Part shown: piece after piece, positions 1 to 8,485 of the stretch | How positions within the stretch are numbered: position 1 is the stretch's first letter | How the letters are laid out: the number at the start of each line of letters is the position of its first letter | Source: Streptomyces sennicomposti | Lineage (GTDB): Bacteria > Actinomycetota > Actinomycetes > Streptomycetales > Streptomycetaceae | DNA: 64,000 nucleotides | Assembly: GCF_019890635.1 (NCBI RefSeq) | Contig: NZ_JAIOAB010000013.1 | Coordinates: 62,001-126,000 of the forward strand | Direction: 5' to 3' | Translations under genes and position numbers: made by a program | The notes under the pieces: model-generated | Database searches by the model: none | Seen by the model: the letters and a program-made list of their open reading frames with translations, nothing else | What the model was told of the DNA's origin: nothing

Positions 1-1617
1 GGCTACGCCAAGTTCACCGGGCGGCCCGCCGCGTGCGTGGCCACCGCGGGCCCCGGCGCGATCCACCTGCTCAACGGCCTGTACGACGCGCGGATCGACG
101 GTGCGCCGGTGATCGCGATCACGGGGTTGTCGTACCACGACACGGTGGGCGCGCACTTCCTCCAGGACATCCCCTCCGACCGGCTCTTCGAGCACGCGTG
201 CATGTTCTCCGAGCGGGTGATGGGCCCGGCCCACGCGGTCACGGCGACCGACCTCGCGGTGCGCAGCGCGCTGATGAACCGCACCCCCTCGCATCTGGCG
301 ATCCCGATCGACGTGCAGTCGTGGACGACGGACCAGGACACCCCCTCCGACAAGAACGTGCCCGGACACACCTCCCTGGCCGTCCAGCCGTTCGAGGTGA
401 TGCCGCCGGCCGCGCAGCTGGACGCGGCGGCCGACCTGCTCAACTCCTGTACGCGGGTGGCGATCTGCGCGGGCGCCGGGGCTCGCGGCGCCGGCGCCGC
501 GCTGGAGCGGGTGGCCGACGTGCTGGGCGCGCCGATCGCCAAGGCCGCCCTCGGCAAGGACTGCGTGCCGGACGACAGCCCGTACACCACGGGCGGAATG
601 GGACTGATCGGCACCCGGGCCTCGCACCAGGCGTTCGAGGAGTGCGACGGCTTCCTCGTCGTCGGGTCCTCGACCCCGTACTACGACTTCTGGCCCGCCC
701 CGGGGCAGGCGCGCGCCGTGCAGATCGACCTCAACGCCGACCGCATCGGGATGCGTTACCCCGTCGAGGTCGGCCTGGTCGGCCACGCCGAGGCCGTGCT
801 GGACGCGCTGCTGCCCCGGCTGGAGCGCAAGCGCGACCGGTCGTTCCTGGAGCGGGCCCGGGACACGTACCGCAGGTGGTGGGAGCTGATCGGGGAGCAG
901 GCCGCGTCCTCCGGCACGCCGATGCGTCCGCAGGTGGTGACCTGGGAGTTGTCCAAGGTCCTGCCCGAGCGGGCGATCGTCGCCGGCGACGCCGGGACCG
1001 TGACCGCGTGGGGCGGGCGGCTGATGCTGCGCGCCGGCATGCACTACTCCTTCTCGGGCACGCTGTGCACCATGGGCGCCGCCCTGCCCTACGCCATCGG
1101 CGCCCAACTCGCCCACCCGGACCGGCCGGTGATCGCCTTCACCGGCGACGGCTCCCTGTCGATGGGCATGGGCGAACTCGCCACGCTCGCCCAGTACGGG
1201 CTGCCCGTCAAGGTCGTGGTGCTGCGCAACGACTCCCTGGCCCTGGAGGTGTGGGAGCAGACGGCCCTGCTCGGCAACCCCCAGTACGGGTGTGAACTGC
1301 ACCCCGTCGACTTCAAGGCCGTCGCCGAGGCGTGCGGGATCAGGGCCTACCGGATCGAGGACCCCGCCGACGCGGCGGGCGTCCTCCGGGAGGCGATGGC
1401 CCATGACGGCCCGTGCCTGGTCGAAGCGGTCACGGACCCCTACGAGGCGCCGTTCGGCGAGAGCCTGAAGCCGGTGCACGCCGAGCACATCGCCCAGGCG
1501 TTCGAGAAGGGTGAGAAGGCCGCGGGCCCGATGGCCCGCAACCTCCTCCAGAGCGACCGTGTCGCCCTGTCCCCCGCCCTGCGGGAGCACCATGCGGCGC
1601 TGGCCCGCTACCGCTGA
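1..1617 (+). CDS. Thiamine-pyrophosphate-dependent enzyme, pyruvate oxidase/acetolactate synthase-like (5' partial)
   Basis: The reading frame is already open at base 1, so the N-terminal part of the pyrimidine-binding domain lies outside the window; 538 residues remain. The visible order is the end of the TPP PYR domain (TAGPGAIHLLNGLYDA), a central domain of about 140 residues with a nucleotide-binding-like GAGARGAG turn, then the TPP PP domain with the metal/TPP motif starting GDG and ending about 27 residues later at LRNDS. Proteins with this layout convert pyruvate by oxidation (PoxB-like) or condensation (IlvB-like). The ending (EAPFGESLKP) fits the PoxB-like group better than IlvB, but I cannot settle the substrate. 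The gene converges on the depolymerase gene across a G-tract. Confidence 0.85.
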   Translation, partial: GYAKFTGRPAACVATAGPGAIHLLNGLYDARIDGAPVIAITGLSYHDTVGAHFLQDIPSDRLFEHACMFSERVMGPAHAVTATDLAVRSALMNRTPSHLAIPIDVQSWTTDQDTPSDKNVPGHTSLAVQPFEVMPPAAQLDAAADLLNSCTRVAICAGAGARGAGAALERVADVLGAPIAKAALGKDCVPDDSPYTTGGMGLIGTRASHQAFEECDGFLVVGSSTPYYDFWPAPGQARAVQIDLNADRIGMRYPVEVGLVGHAEAVLDALLPRLERKRDRSFLERARDTYRRWWELIGEQAASSGTPMRPQVVTWELSKVLPERAIVAGDAGTVTAWGGRLMLRAGMHYSFSGTLCTMGAALPYAIGAQLAHPDRPVIAFTGDGSLSMGMGELATLAQYGLPVKVVVLRNDSLALEVWEQTALLGNPQYGCELHPVDFKAVAEACGIRAYRIEDPADAAGVLREAMAHDGPCLVEAVTDPYEAPFGESLKPVHAEHIAQAFEKGEKAAGPMARNLLQSDRVALSPALREHHAALARYR

Positions 1618-1650
1618 CCGGGCCGGTCGCGACGGCTGCCTGACCGGCCC

Positions 1651-1674
1651 GGGGCGGGGCGGGGCGGGGCGGGG
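1651..1674. repeat. (GGGGC)4GGGG G-tract array between convergent genes
   Basis: Five runs of four G separated by single C occupy almost the whole gap between the stop of the TPP enzyme at 1617 and the end of the depolymerase gene at 1676. Such spacing allows a G-quadruplex on the plus strand or in read-through RNA of the upstream gene. No normal hairpin terminator is visible here, so it may end transcription or simply be a slippage array. Confidence 0.6.
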
Positions 1675-1675
1675 T

Positions 1676-3142
1676 TCAGCAGCCGGAGTCGGCGATGACG
1701 AAGTACGCCGGGGAGGTCTCCTTCAGGGTGTGGGTGATGGCCACGTTGTACAGGCCCATGTTCTGGTTGGAGCCGTTGGCGTAGGTGTAGCCGCCGCTCT
1801 GGTGGGCGCGGCCCGCCTTGACCTGGTTGTAGTTGTTGTCGGTGTAGCACTTGGGCGCCGGGCTCGCGCCGGTGGTCGTCGCGGTGACCGGGGCGGAGGC
1901 GGCGCCGGCGGCGCCCGTGCCGTCCACGGCGGCGACGGTGTAGGTGTACGTCGTCCCGGCGGACAGGCCGGTGTCGGTGTAAGTGGTTCCGGCCGGGGCG
2001 CCCACCTTGGCGCCGTCGCGGTACACGGCGTACGAGGCCGCGCCGTCGACGGCGTTCCAGGCGAGGGCCGCGGTGGTGGCGGTGGTGGCGGTGACCGTCA
2101 CCGCGGACGGCGCGGGCAGGGTGCCGCTGCCGCCGCCGTCCGACCGGTCCAGGCCCCAGAACTTCGCGGTGTGGTAGCTGGAGCAGATGGTGTCGAGGTA
2201 GTAGGCGCCGGTGGTGCCGCACTGGTCGGCGCCCGAGCCGGGGTCCACGGCGAGGCCGTGGGCCATGCCGGAGACGGAGAACAGGGCGACGGCGGCCGTA
2301 CCGGACGATCCGTTGTAGGTGGTCTCGGTGGTGTTGCCGGTCAGCGTCCGGGTGGCCGACGGCGTCTGGCCGATGCCCCACACGTCGGTCCACTGGTCGC
2401 GCAGCTCGGTGCCGTTGACGGGGGCGACGGTGGTGTCGGAGGAGCCCTGCCAGATGGCGACGCGCGGCCACGGTCCGGTGTAGCCCGGGTAGGAGGCGCG
2501 GACCTTGTCGCCCCACTGCTTCGGGGTGAGGTTCTGGCCGCTGTACTGACAGCCGGAGGCGGCGGCCTGGGTGGTGGCGCACTGGGCCGGGAGCCCGGAG
2601 TCGACGGCGCCGCCGGCGAACACGTCCGGGTAGTCGGCGAGGAGATCGGCGGTCATGCCGCCGCCCGCGGACAGGCCGGTGACGAAGACGCGGCTCCGGT
2701 CGGAGCCGTACTGCGCCACGGCGTGGTCCACCATCTGCACGACGGAGGCCGCCTCGCCCTTGCCGCGGGTGTCCTTGGTCGCGTCGAACCAACTGAAGCA
2801 GGACAGGCTGTTGTTGGCGGCGCCGGTCTGCGGGTAGACCACGGCGAAGCCCCACTGGTCGGCGAACTTCTGCCAGCCGGAGTGGCTGTGGTAGTCGCTC
2901 GCCGACTGGGTGCAGCCGTGCAGGGCCACGACCAGGGGCGCGTTCGCGGGCAGATTCGCCGGAGCGTACTCGTACATCGCCAGGTTGCCCGGGTTGGAGC
3001 CGAAGTTCGTGACCTGCTGGAGCGTGCCGGCGGCCTCGGCCTGGGCGGCGGGGGCGAGCGTGACCAGGCCGGCGGCCAGGGCGCCCAGCGCCGCGGCCCG
3101 GGCGGCGCGCCTGCCGAACTCGCGCAGTGTGTGCCATCGCAT
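1676..3142 (-). CDS. Secreted PHB depolymerase-family esterase with fibronectin III domain
   Basis: This 488-residue protein carries a Sec or Tat-like signal peptide (MRWHTLREFGRRAARAAALG, cleavage near AQAEA). The alpha/beta-hydrolase domain has the nucleophile elbow GLSAGG, a later Asp in QGSSDTTV and the His in SGMAHGL, the pattern of the type-1 extracellular short-chain PHA depolymerase/feruloyl esterase family. A fibronectin type III domain (about residues 340-430) and a Cys-bounded C-terminal module of about 60 residues starting CYTDNNYNQ follow; the latter probably helps bind the insoluble polymer. The start at 3142 is chosen for its GGGAG site and because the signal peptide begins there; the open frame continues upstream without signal-peptide logic. 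It diverges from a 3-hydroxybutyrate dehydrogenase gene, which supports PHB rather than feruloyl ester as substrate. Confidence 0.85.
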   Translation of the reverse strand: MRWHTLREFGRRAARAAALGALAAGLVTLAPAAQAEAAGTLQQVTNFGSNPGNLAMYEYAPANLPANAPLVVALHGCTQSASDYHSHSGWQKFADQWGFAVVYPQTGAANNSLSCFSWFDATKDTRGKGEAASVVQMVDHAVAQYGSDRSRVFVTGLSAGGGMTADLLADYPDVFAGGAVDSGLPAQCATTQAAASGCQYSGQNLTPKQWGDKVRASYPGYTGPWPRVAIWQGSSDTTVAPVNGTELRDQWTDVWGIGQTPSATRTLTGNTTETTYNGSSGTAAVALFSVSGMAHGLAVDPGSGADQCGTTGAYYLDTICSSYHTAKFWGLDRSDGGGSGTLPAPSAVTVTATTATTAALAWNAVDGAASYAVYRDGAKVGAPAGTTYTDTGLSAGTTYTYTVAAVDGTGAAGAASAPVTATTTGASPAPKCYTDNNYNQVKAGRAHQSGGYTYANGSNQNMGLYNVAITHTLKETSPAYFVIADSGC

Positions 3143-3409
3143 GGCGGAACTCCCGTGGGGTGGTGGGGTTTTCGGGGAGGGGAGGGAACTGCGGCGGACC
3201 GTACGGCCGGCCCGGCGAGCGATGACAGGTGAGGGGCCGCCAGGAGCGCGGGAGGCGGCATGGCGGGCACACCCATGGCGTCGGCGGGGCGGCTGTGGCA
3301 TGGCGGGGCACGGCGGGGCGGCCCATGGTGGCCGCGACCATGCCCCGGCGGGAAAATGTGTCACCGGCCCACGTGTCTCACCTCCGCCGGGCTTCCTACC
3401 GTGGCCGCC
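3143..3409. promoter_or_regulatory. Divergent intergenic region between PHB depolymerase and 3-hydroxybutyrate dehydrogenase genes
   Basis: The 267-bp spacer separates two diverging genes of one degradation route, so it should hold both promoters. I see repeated GCATGGCGGG-type words around 3257-3350 and a GTGTCACC/GTGTCTCACC pair at 3357-3381, but no convincing operator or -10/-35 pair. Confidence 0.4.
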
Positions 3410-4237
3410 ATGGAGAGCACCGAGAACCCCGCCGAGGGCCCGTCCGCGCACGCCGGGCCGCGCCCCACCACCGCGCCCGCCCTGGTCGGCGCCCGGTTCA
3501 CGACCGGGCGGAAGGCCCTGGTCACCGGGGCGGCCAGCGGGATCGGCCGGGCCTGCGCCGAGGCCTTCGCTGCCGCGGGCGCCGATGTCTACGTGGTGGA
3601 CCGGGCGGAGCGCGCCGCCAAGGAGGTCGCGGCGGCGATCGGCGGCACCGCGCTCGTGGTCGACCTCTCCGATCCCGGGGCCGTGGACACCCTGCCGGAC
3701 GACGCCGACATCGTCGTGAACAACGCCGGCCTCCAGCACGTGGCCCCCGTGCACGAGTTCCCGCCGGAGCGGTTCGCGCTGATACAGCGGGTGATGGTGG
3801 AGGCCCCGTTCCGTATCCTGCGCCGCACCCTGCCGCACATGTACGCGCAGGGGTGGGGCCGGGTGGTCAACATCTCCTCGGTGCACGGCCTGCGGGCCAG
3901 CGCCTACAAATCGGCGTACGTCGCGGCGAAGCACGCCCTGGAGGGGCTGAGCAAGGTGGTCGCCCTGGAGGGCGCCGCGCACGGCGTGACCAGCAACTGC
4001 ATCAACCCCGGCTATGTCCGCACCCCGCTGGTGGAGGACCAGATCGCGGGGCAGGCGCGCGCCCACGGCATCCCGTCGGCGGACGTGGTGGACCAGGTGT
4101 TCCTGGAGCACACCGCGATCAAGCGCCTGATCGAGCCGGCCGAGGTCGCCGCGGCGGCCCTGTGGCTGTGCACCGAGCACACCGGCTACGTCACGGGCGC
4201 CTCCCTCCCCCTGGACGGCGGCTGGACGGCCCACTGA
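3410..4237 (+). CDS. 3-hydroxybutyrate dehydrogenase (short-chain dehydrogenase/reductase)
   Basis: The product oxidises 3-hydroxybutyrate to acetoacetate with NAD. It is a classical SDR of 275 residues: cofactor motif TGAASGIG near residue 43, NNAG near 104, catalytic Ser in NISSVHG, the YKSAYVAAKH catalytic Tyr-Lys pair, then NPGYVRTPLVEDQI, which is typical of the BdhA/HBDH group. The ATG at 3410 is preferred because the family starts close to it; an upstream in-frame ATG at 3260 would add 50 low-complexity residues. There is a roughly 25-residue N-terminal extension rich in Pro and Ala before the fold. Next to a divergent secreted PHB depolymerase, it would take in the released monomer. 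Confidence 0.85.
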   Translation: MESTENPAEGPSAHAGPRPTTAPALVGARFTTGRKALVTGAASGIGRACAEAFAAAGADVYVVDRAERAAKEVAAAIGGTALVVDLSDPGAVDTLPDDADIVVNNAGLQHVAPVHEFPPERFALIQRVMVEAPFRILRRTLPHMYAQGWGRVVNISSVHGLRASAYKSAYVAAKHALEGLSKVVALEGAAHGVTSNCINPGYVRTPLVEDQIAGQARAHGIPSADVVDQVFLEHTAIKRLIEPAEVAAAALWLCTEHTGYVTGASLPLDGGWTAH

Positions 4238-4413
4238 CCACCGGCCCCCGCCCCCCACCCGGCCCGCCCCGGCTCCGCATTCCGGTGTGCGCGGGCCGGG
4301 TATCGGCGTTCCGTCCCGCCGTCCGCAACCGTGGCGGCCGTCCGCCGCCGTCCTGTGCCGGATCTCTGTACGCATCCTCGTACGCCGTGTACGGTCTCGG
4401 CCCGACAGAGTTT

Positions 4414-4427
4414 TGGGAGCGCTCCCA
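4414..4427. promoter_or_regulatory. CebR operator (perfect palindrome)
   Basis: TGGGAGCGCTCCCA is a perfect 14-bp palindrome, identical to the established binding site of CebR, the LacI-family cellobiose-responsive repressor of Streptomyces. It lies 32 bp upstream of the cellulase start codon, where bound repressor would block transcription until cellobiose or cellotriose is present. Confidence 0.92.
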
Positions 4428-4458
4428 TTTTCGTTTCCCTTCGCACGAAAGGAACGCA

Positions 4459-5853
4459 GTGAGACGTTTCATGGCATTACTCGCGGCCTGCGCCACGATG
4501 CTCGGACTCATGGCCCTGGTCGGCCCCGCGGCGAACGCCGCCACGGGCTGCCGGGTCGACTACACGGTCACCAACCAGTGGCAGGGCGGGTTCCAGGCCG
4601 GGGTCAAGATCACCAACCTGGGCGACACCGTCCGCGGCTGGACGCTGAAGTTCACCCTGCCGGACACGGGACAGAAGGTCGTCCAGGGCTGGAGCGCCGC
4701 CTGGTCGCAGTCCGGGTCCACGGTCACCGTCGCCGGCGCGGACTGGAACGGCACGCTGGCCACCGGCGCGAGCGCCGACACCGGTTTCGTGGGCTCCTTC
4801 ACGGGCGCCAACCCGAAGCCCACGGCGTTCACTCTCAACGGCGTCGCCTGCACCGGCTCGGTCGACGACGGGGGCTCCACTCCGCCCCCCTCGGACGGCG
4901 GCGGCACCCCCACCGGCACCCCGGTCGGCGTCAACGGGCAACTCCACGTGTGCGGCGTGCACCTGTGCAACCAGTACAACCACCCCATCCAGCTGCGCGG
5001 CATGAGCACGCACGGCATCCAGTGGTTCAGCCAGTGCTACAACGCCGCGTCGCTGGACGCGCTGGCGACGGACTGGAAGGCGGACCTGCTGCGCATCGCC
5101 ATGTACGTGCAGGAGGACGGCTACGAGACCGACCCGGCGGGCTTCACCAGCCGGGTGAACGGCCTGGTCGACATGGCCGAGGCGCGGGGAATGTACGCGC
5201 TGATCGACTTCCACACCCTGACGCCGGGCGACCCCAACTACAACCTCGACCGCGCGAAGACGTTCTTCGCCTCCGTCGCGGCCCGCAACGCGGCCAAGAA
5301 GAACGTGATCTACGAGATCGCCAACGAGCCCAACGGCGTGAGCTGGGCAGCCATCAAGAACTACGCCGAGCAGGTCATCCCGGTGATCCGAGCGGCCGAC
5401 CCGGACGCCGTCGTCATCGTCGGCACCCGCGGCTGGTCCTCCCTCGGCGTCTCGGACGGCTCCAACGAGAGCGAGATCGTCAACAACCCGGTGAACGCGG
5501 CCAACATCATGTACACCTTCCACTTCTACGCGGCCAGCCACAAGGACAACTACCGCGCCACGGTGAGCCGCGCGGCCTCGCAACTGCCGCTGTTCGTCAC
5601 CGAGTTCGGCACGGTGAGCGCCACCGGCGGCGGAGCCGTGGACCAGGCGAGCAGCACGGCCTGGCTGGACCTGCTCGACCAGTTGAAGATCAGCTACGCC
5701 AACTGGACCTACTCCGACGCCCCCGAGGGCAGCGCGGCGCTCAAGCCCGGCACCTGCGGCGGGAGCGACTACGGCGGCAGCGCCGTGCTGACCGAGTCGG
5801 GGGCGCTGGTCAAGAGCCGGATCAGCACCCCGGACGACTTCCCCACCGGCTGA
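4459..5853 (+). CDS. Secreted endoglucanase, CBM2 followed by GH5
   Basis: The product hydrolyses beta-1,4-glucan outside the cell. The 464-residue precursor has a signal peptide (cleavage after GPAANA), a family 2 cellulose-binding module (about residues 30-135, with the conserved WQGGFQAG and WN aromatic positions), a short Gly/Ser/Thr/Pro linker, and a family 5 catalytic domain. The acid/base Glu lies in YEIANEPNG and the nucleophile Glu in FVTEFGT. The GTG start at 4459 follows AAAGGAA at the right distance and opens directly into the signal peptide; an ATG four codons later is possible. The CebR box at 4414 sets its control. A strong hairpin closes the unit downstream. Confidence 0.93.
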   Translation: MRRFMALLAACATMLGLMALVGPAANAATGCRVDYTVTNQWQGGFQAGVKITNLGDTVRGWTLKFTLPDTGQKVVQGWSAAWSQSGSTVTVAGADWNGTLATGASADTGFVGSFTGANPKPTAFTLNGVACTGSVDDGGSTPPPSDGGGTPTGTPVGVNGQLHVCGVHLCNQYNHPIQLRGMSTHGIQWFSQCYNAASLDALATDWKADLLRIAMYVQEDGYETDPAGFTSRVNGLVDMAEARGMYALIDFHTLTPGDPNYNLDRAKTFFASVAARNAAKKNVIYEIANEPNGVSWAAIKNYAEQVIPVIRAADPDAVVIVGTRGWSSLGVSDGSNESEIVNNPVNAANIMYTFHFYAASHKDNYRATVSRAASQLPLFVTEFGTVSATGGGAVDQASSTAWLDLLDQLKISYANWTYSDAPEGSAALKPGTCGGSDYGGSAVLTESGALVKSRISTPDDFPTG

Positions 5854-5867
5854 CCGCACCCGCGCCC

Positions 5868-5900
5868 GACGGGACTCCGGCGGCCCCGGAGAGTCCCGTC
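5868..5900 (+). terminator. Hairpin terminator after cellulase gene
   Basis: GACGGGACTC (5868-5877) pairs perfectly with GAGTCCCGTC (5891-5900) around a 13-base loop, 15 bp after the cellulase stop. There is no clear U-run, as is common in Streptomyces. It also faces the end of the convergent regulator gene and may serve both. Confidence 0.75.
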
Positions 5901-6057
5901 CCCCTCCCGAGGCGGGGGAACAGCCCGCCCCAGGCCGTCCGCGGTCCCGGCACCCGCGCGGTCAGCGCCATCCCGATGAGGGCCGGACACCCGGCCGCCG
6001 CATCGGTGGTGTCGAGGGCGGCCGGCGCGGCGAAGGCACGCCCCGGGCGGCGCACCG

Positions 6058-7470
6058 TCACCGGGGCGCGTCGGCCTGAACCGGATAGGGGACGAAGGTG
6101 CTGCTGTTCTGGTCGATCAGGAGCGGGCGGCCGAGCGGGGGCGCGGCCCGCTGGGAGCAGCCCAGCCGTTCGCACACCCGGCAGCCCATGCCGATGGGGG
6201 TGGCGGCGGAGGCGTTGTCGAGGTCGAGGCCGTCGGAGTACACCAGCCGGTGCGCGTGGCGGATCTCGCAGCCCAGGCCGATGGCGTAGCTGCGGCCGGG
6301 TTCGCCCCAGCGGCCGCGGTGCCGGGTGACCGCGCGGGCGGTCCACAAGTAGCGCTGCCCGTCGGGCATTTCGGCGATCTGCACATGGATGCGGCCGGGC
6401 CCGGCGAACGCCTCGTAGACGTTCCACAGCGGGCAGGTGCCGCCGGCCCGGGAGAAGTGGAAGCCGGTGGCCGACTGGCGCTTGGACATGTTGCCGGCGC
6501 GGTCGACGCGCACGAAGGAGAAGGGCACGCCGCGCAGCCGGGGCCGCTGGAGGGTGCTCAGGCGGTGGCACACCGTCTCGTAGCCGACGCCGTAGTGGTC
6601 GGTGAGGCGTTCGATGTCGTAGCGCGCCTCCTCGGCCGCCGCGTGGAAGGCGGTGTACGGCAGGATGAGCGCGGCGGCGAAGTAGTGGGCGATGCCGATG
6701 CGGGTGAGCGCGTGGCTGGGCGAGCCGGGCGGGAAGTCCTCGGCGGCCAGCCGGTCCAGTGCGTCGCCGTGTTCCAGCAGGGCCAGTCGGGTCGCCATGC
6801 GGAAGGCGCGGCGGCCGGGGCGCAGCCGGGTGGACAGGTGGAGGGTGCGGGTCGTCTCGTCGTAGTGGTGGTGCAGCCGTTCGTCGGTGGCGGCGGCGAG
6901 GCGGACGCCGTGCGCGGTCACGAGCCGGGCGGTGAGGGCGCCGATCACCTCGCCCGGCCGGACGCCGATCTCGCCGGCCAGGCGCTCGGCGGCGAGGTCG
7001 GTGTCGTGGAGGTAGTTCTGCCGCCGGTAGAAGAAGTCCCGGACCTCCTCGTGCGGCGAGGACGCGCTGCTCCGTGCGCCGTCGCGGCCGTCGGTGGCTC
7101 CGACCAGGCGCTCGGACAGTTCCTGGTTGCGGCGGCCCAGGTCCAGCAGCACACCGGCCACCGTGGGCAGCCGCGAGGCCAGTTCGGTCAGGTCGGCCGC
7201 GGAGACCCTGCCGTCGGCGATCTCGGCGGCCAGGGCCTCGCGGAGGTCGGCCACCAGCCGGGTCGTGTCGCGTTCGGAGAAGAAACCCGGGTCGACGCCG
7301 AACGCCTCGGTCAGCCGCAGCAGCACGGGGACGGTGAGCGGCCGTGAGTCGTGCTCCATCTGGTTCAGGTAGCTCGGCGAGATGCCGAGCACCCGGGCGA
7401 GTTCGGCCTGGCTCATCCGGCGGTCCTCGCGCAGCCGCCGCAGCCGCGCCCCCGCAAACGTCTTGCCCAC
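6058..7470 (-). CDS. Short-chain fatty acyl-CoA regulator, RamB/ScfR type (HTH-XRE plus IrrE-like domain), copy 1
   Basis: The product is a 470-residue transcription factor. It has an N-terminal XRE helix-turn-helix (residues about 10-65, MSQAELARVLGISPSYLNQM), a middle ImmA/IrrE-like region with the degenerate metal-site segment ARLALLEHGDALDRL, and the C-terminal short-chain acyl-CoA regulator domain with paired Cys in MGCRVCERLGC. RamB of Corynebacterium and Mycobacterium, the best-known relatives, control acetate, glyoxylate and propionate genes. The GTG at 7470 is chosen because GGAGGAG lies eight bases upstream and the HTH begins eleven residues in. A paralogue at 24311 sits by the methylcitrate operon. 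TTCGCAGA repeats lie in its own promoter, suggesting autoregulation. Confidence 0.88.
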   Translation of the reverse strand: MGKTFAGARLRRLREDRRMSQAELARVLGISPSYLNQMEHDSRPLTVPVLLRLTEAFGVDPGFFSERDTTRLVADLREALAAEIADGRVSAADLTELASRLPTVAGVLLDLGRRNQELSERLVGATDGRDGARSSASSPHEEVRDFFYRRQNYLHDTDLAAERLAGEIGVRPGEVIGALTARLVTAHGVRLAAATDERLHHHYDETTRTLHLSTRLRPGRRAFRMATRLALLEHGDALDRLAAEDFPPGSPSHALTRIGIAHYFAAALILPYTAFHAAAEEARYDIERLTDHYGVGYETVCHRLSTLQRPRLRGVPFSFVRVDRAGNMSKRQSATGFHFSRAGGTCPLWNVYEAFAGPGRIHVQIAEMPDGQRYLWTARAVTRHRGRWGEPGRSYAIGLGCEIRHAHRLVYSDGLDLDNASAATPIGMGCRVCERLGCSQRAAPPLGRPLLIDQNSSTFVPYPVQADAPR

Positions 7471-7537
7471 CGGCCGACTCCTCCGCTCCGGACGCCCCGA
7501 TGGCGCCAGCGTACGGGACGCGGCGCCTCCAAACCTC

Positions 7538-7585
7538 TTCGCAGAGTTGGCAGATCGCGGCGGGAACCTTCGCAGATCTTCACAG
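7538..7585. promoter_or_regulatory. TTCGCAGA direct-repeat operator upstream of scfR copy 1
   Basis: Two tandem pairs are visible: TTCGCAGAGTTGGCAGA at 7538-7554 and TTCGCAGATCTTCACAG at 7569-7585, each a repeat of about 9 bp. Nearly the same sequence stands before aceA at 12850, and the reverse orientation stands before prpD/scfR copy 2 at 24208. They lie 68-115 bp from the GTG at 7470. I infer an autoregulatory site for ScfR/RamB-type proteins. Confidence 0.65.
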
Positions 7586-7800
7586 GCACCCACGTCAATG
7601 GCGTGCCGGGGCACCGGAGGGGAGAGGGCGAGCGGGGACCGGGGGTTGGCACACGCCACACACCCGGGTGTTCCGGATCGCGCCCGGGCGGGGCGCGGAA
7701 GGCGGTTCAGACAGGGCGCGGGAGGGGATCGCAGGGGGGCGCGGATGCTACGTTCGCAGCCGCCGCCCGCACACCACGACCTCACCGCAGGAGCCGTCAC

Positions 7801-8391
7801 GTGACCAGCCGCGTCACCCTCGTCTCGCCCGCCATGAGCCCGTCGCTGCGGCAGGCCCGCTTCTACGACGGCGACCCGATCGACGGCACCGGCGCGGCCC
7901 ACGCCCGTTCGGCGGCCGGGTCCCTGCCCCCGGCCGCCCGTACGGTCCTCTCCCCGAGCGCACGGTGCGCGCAGACGGCGGCGGCCCTCGGTCTCGACGG
8001 TGTGGTGGGGCCGGAGTTGGCCGGTCTCGACGTGGGCCGCTGGCGGGGCCGCACCCTGGACGAGGTGGGCGCCGCCGAGCCCGAGGCCGTGACCCGGTGG
8101 CTCACCGATCCCGACTGGGCGGGGCACGGCGGCGAGTCGGTCCAGCAGGTGTGCGAGCGGATCGGACGGTGGCTGGACGCCATGAGCGACACGGACGGCC
8201 GCACCCTCGCCGTGGTCGAGCCCGAGGCCGTACGGGCCGCCGTCGTCCACGCCCTGGCCCTGCCCGTCACCGCCTTCTGGCGGCTCGACGTGGCTCCGCT
8301 GACCGCCACGGAACTCAGCGGCCGCTCCCGCCGCTGGAACCTGCGCATCGGCCGGCCGCTGACCGCACCGGCCACCCCGGCGGCGGACTGA
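7801..8391 (+). CDS. Histidine-phosphatase-fold protein lacking the catalytic histidines
   Basis: The 196-residue protein aligns by pattern with the histidine phosphatase (phosphoglycerate mutase) superfamily: a first strand, LSPSARCAQTAAALGL, LDVGRWRGRTLDEV, GGESVQQVCERIGRWLD and a late strand VVEPEAVRAAVVHALAL. The signature RHG at strand 1 is replaced by LVSPAMS, and the second catalytic His, normally in VSHG, is replaced by VEPE. It is therefore unlikely to be a phosphatase and may bind a ligand. Similar His-less proteins occur in actinomycetes near cobalt/cobalamin genes, from memory. The GTG at 7801 follows GCAGGAG. Confidence 0.7.
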   Translation: MTSRVTLVSPAMSPSLRQARFYDGDPIDGTGAAHARSAAGSLPPAARTVLSPSARCAQTAAALGLDGVVGPELAGLDVGRWRGRTLDEVGAAEPEAVTRWLTDPDWAGHGGESVQQVCERIGRWLDAMSDTDGRTLAVVEPEAVRAAVVHALALPVTAFWRLDVAPLTATELSGRSRRWNLRIGRPLTAPATPAAD

Positions 8392-8432
8392 ACGGCCCGT
8401 GAGACCCATGGGGTCGGATGTGCCATCGGGAA

Positions 8433-8465
8433 GCTGAACGGCGTTACAGGACAACGCCGTTCAGC
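8433..8465. terminator. Bidirectional hairpin terminator
   Basis: GCTGAACGGCGTT (8433-8445) and AACGCCGTTCAGC (8453-8465) form a perfect 13-bp stem with a 7-base loop. It sits between the converging phosphatase-fold gene and the DUF1684 gene and can end both transcripts. Confidence 0.9.
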
Positions 8466-8485
8466 CCAGCAAGGCGTCGGCCGGG

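Noticed and set aside
3229..4458. Upstream extension of the cellulase reading frame
   Set aside because: The signal peptide begins at 4459 behind a good ribosome site, and the CebR operator lies inside the supposed extension.
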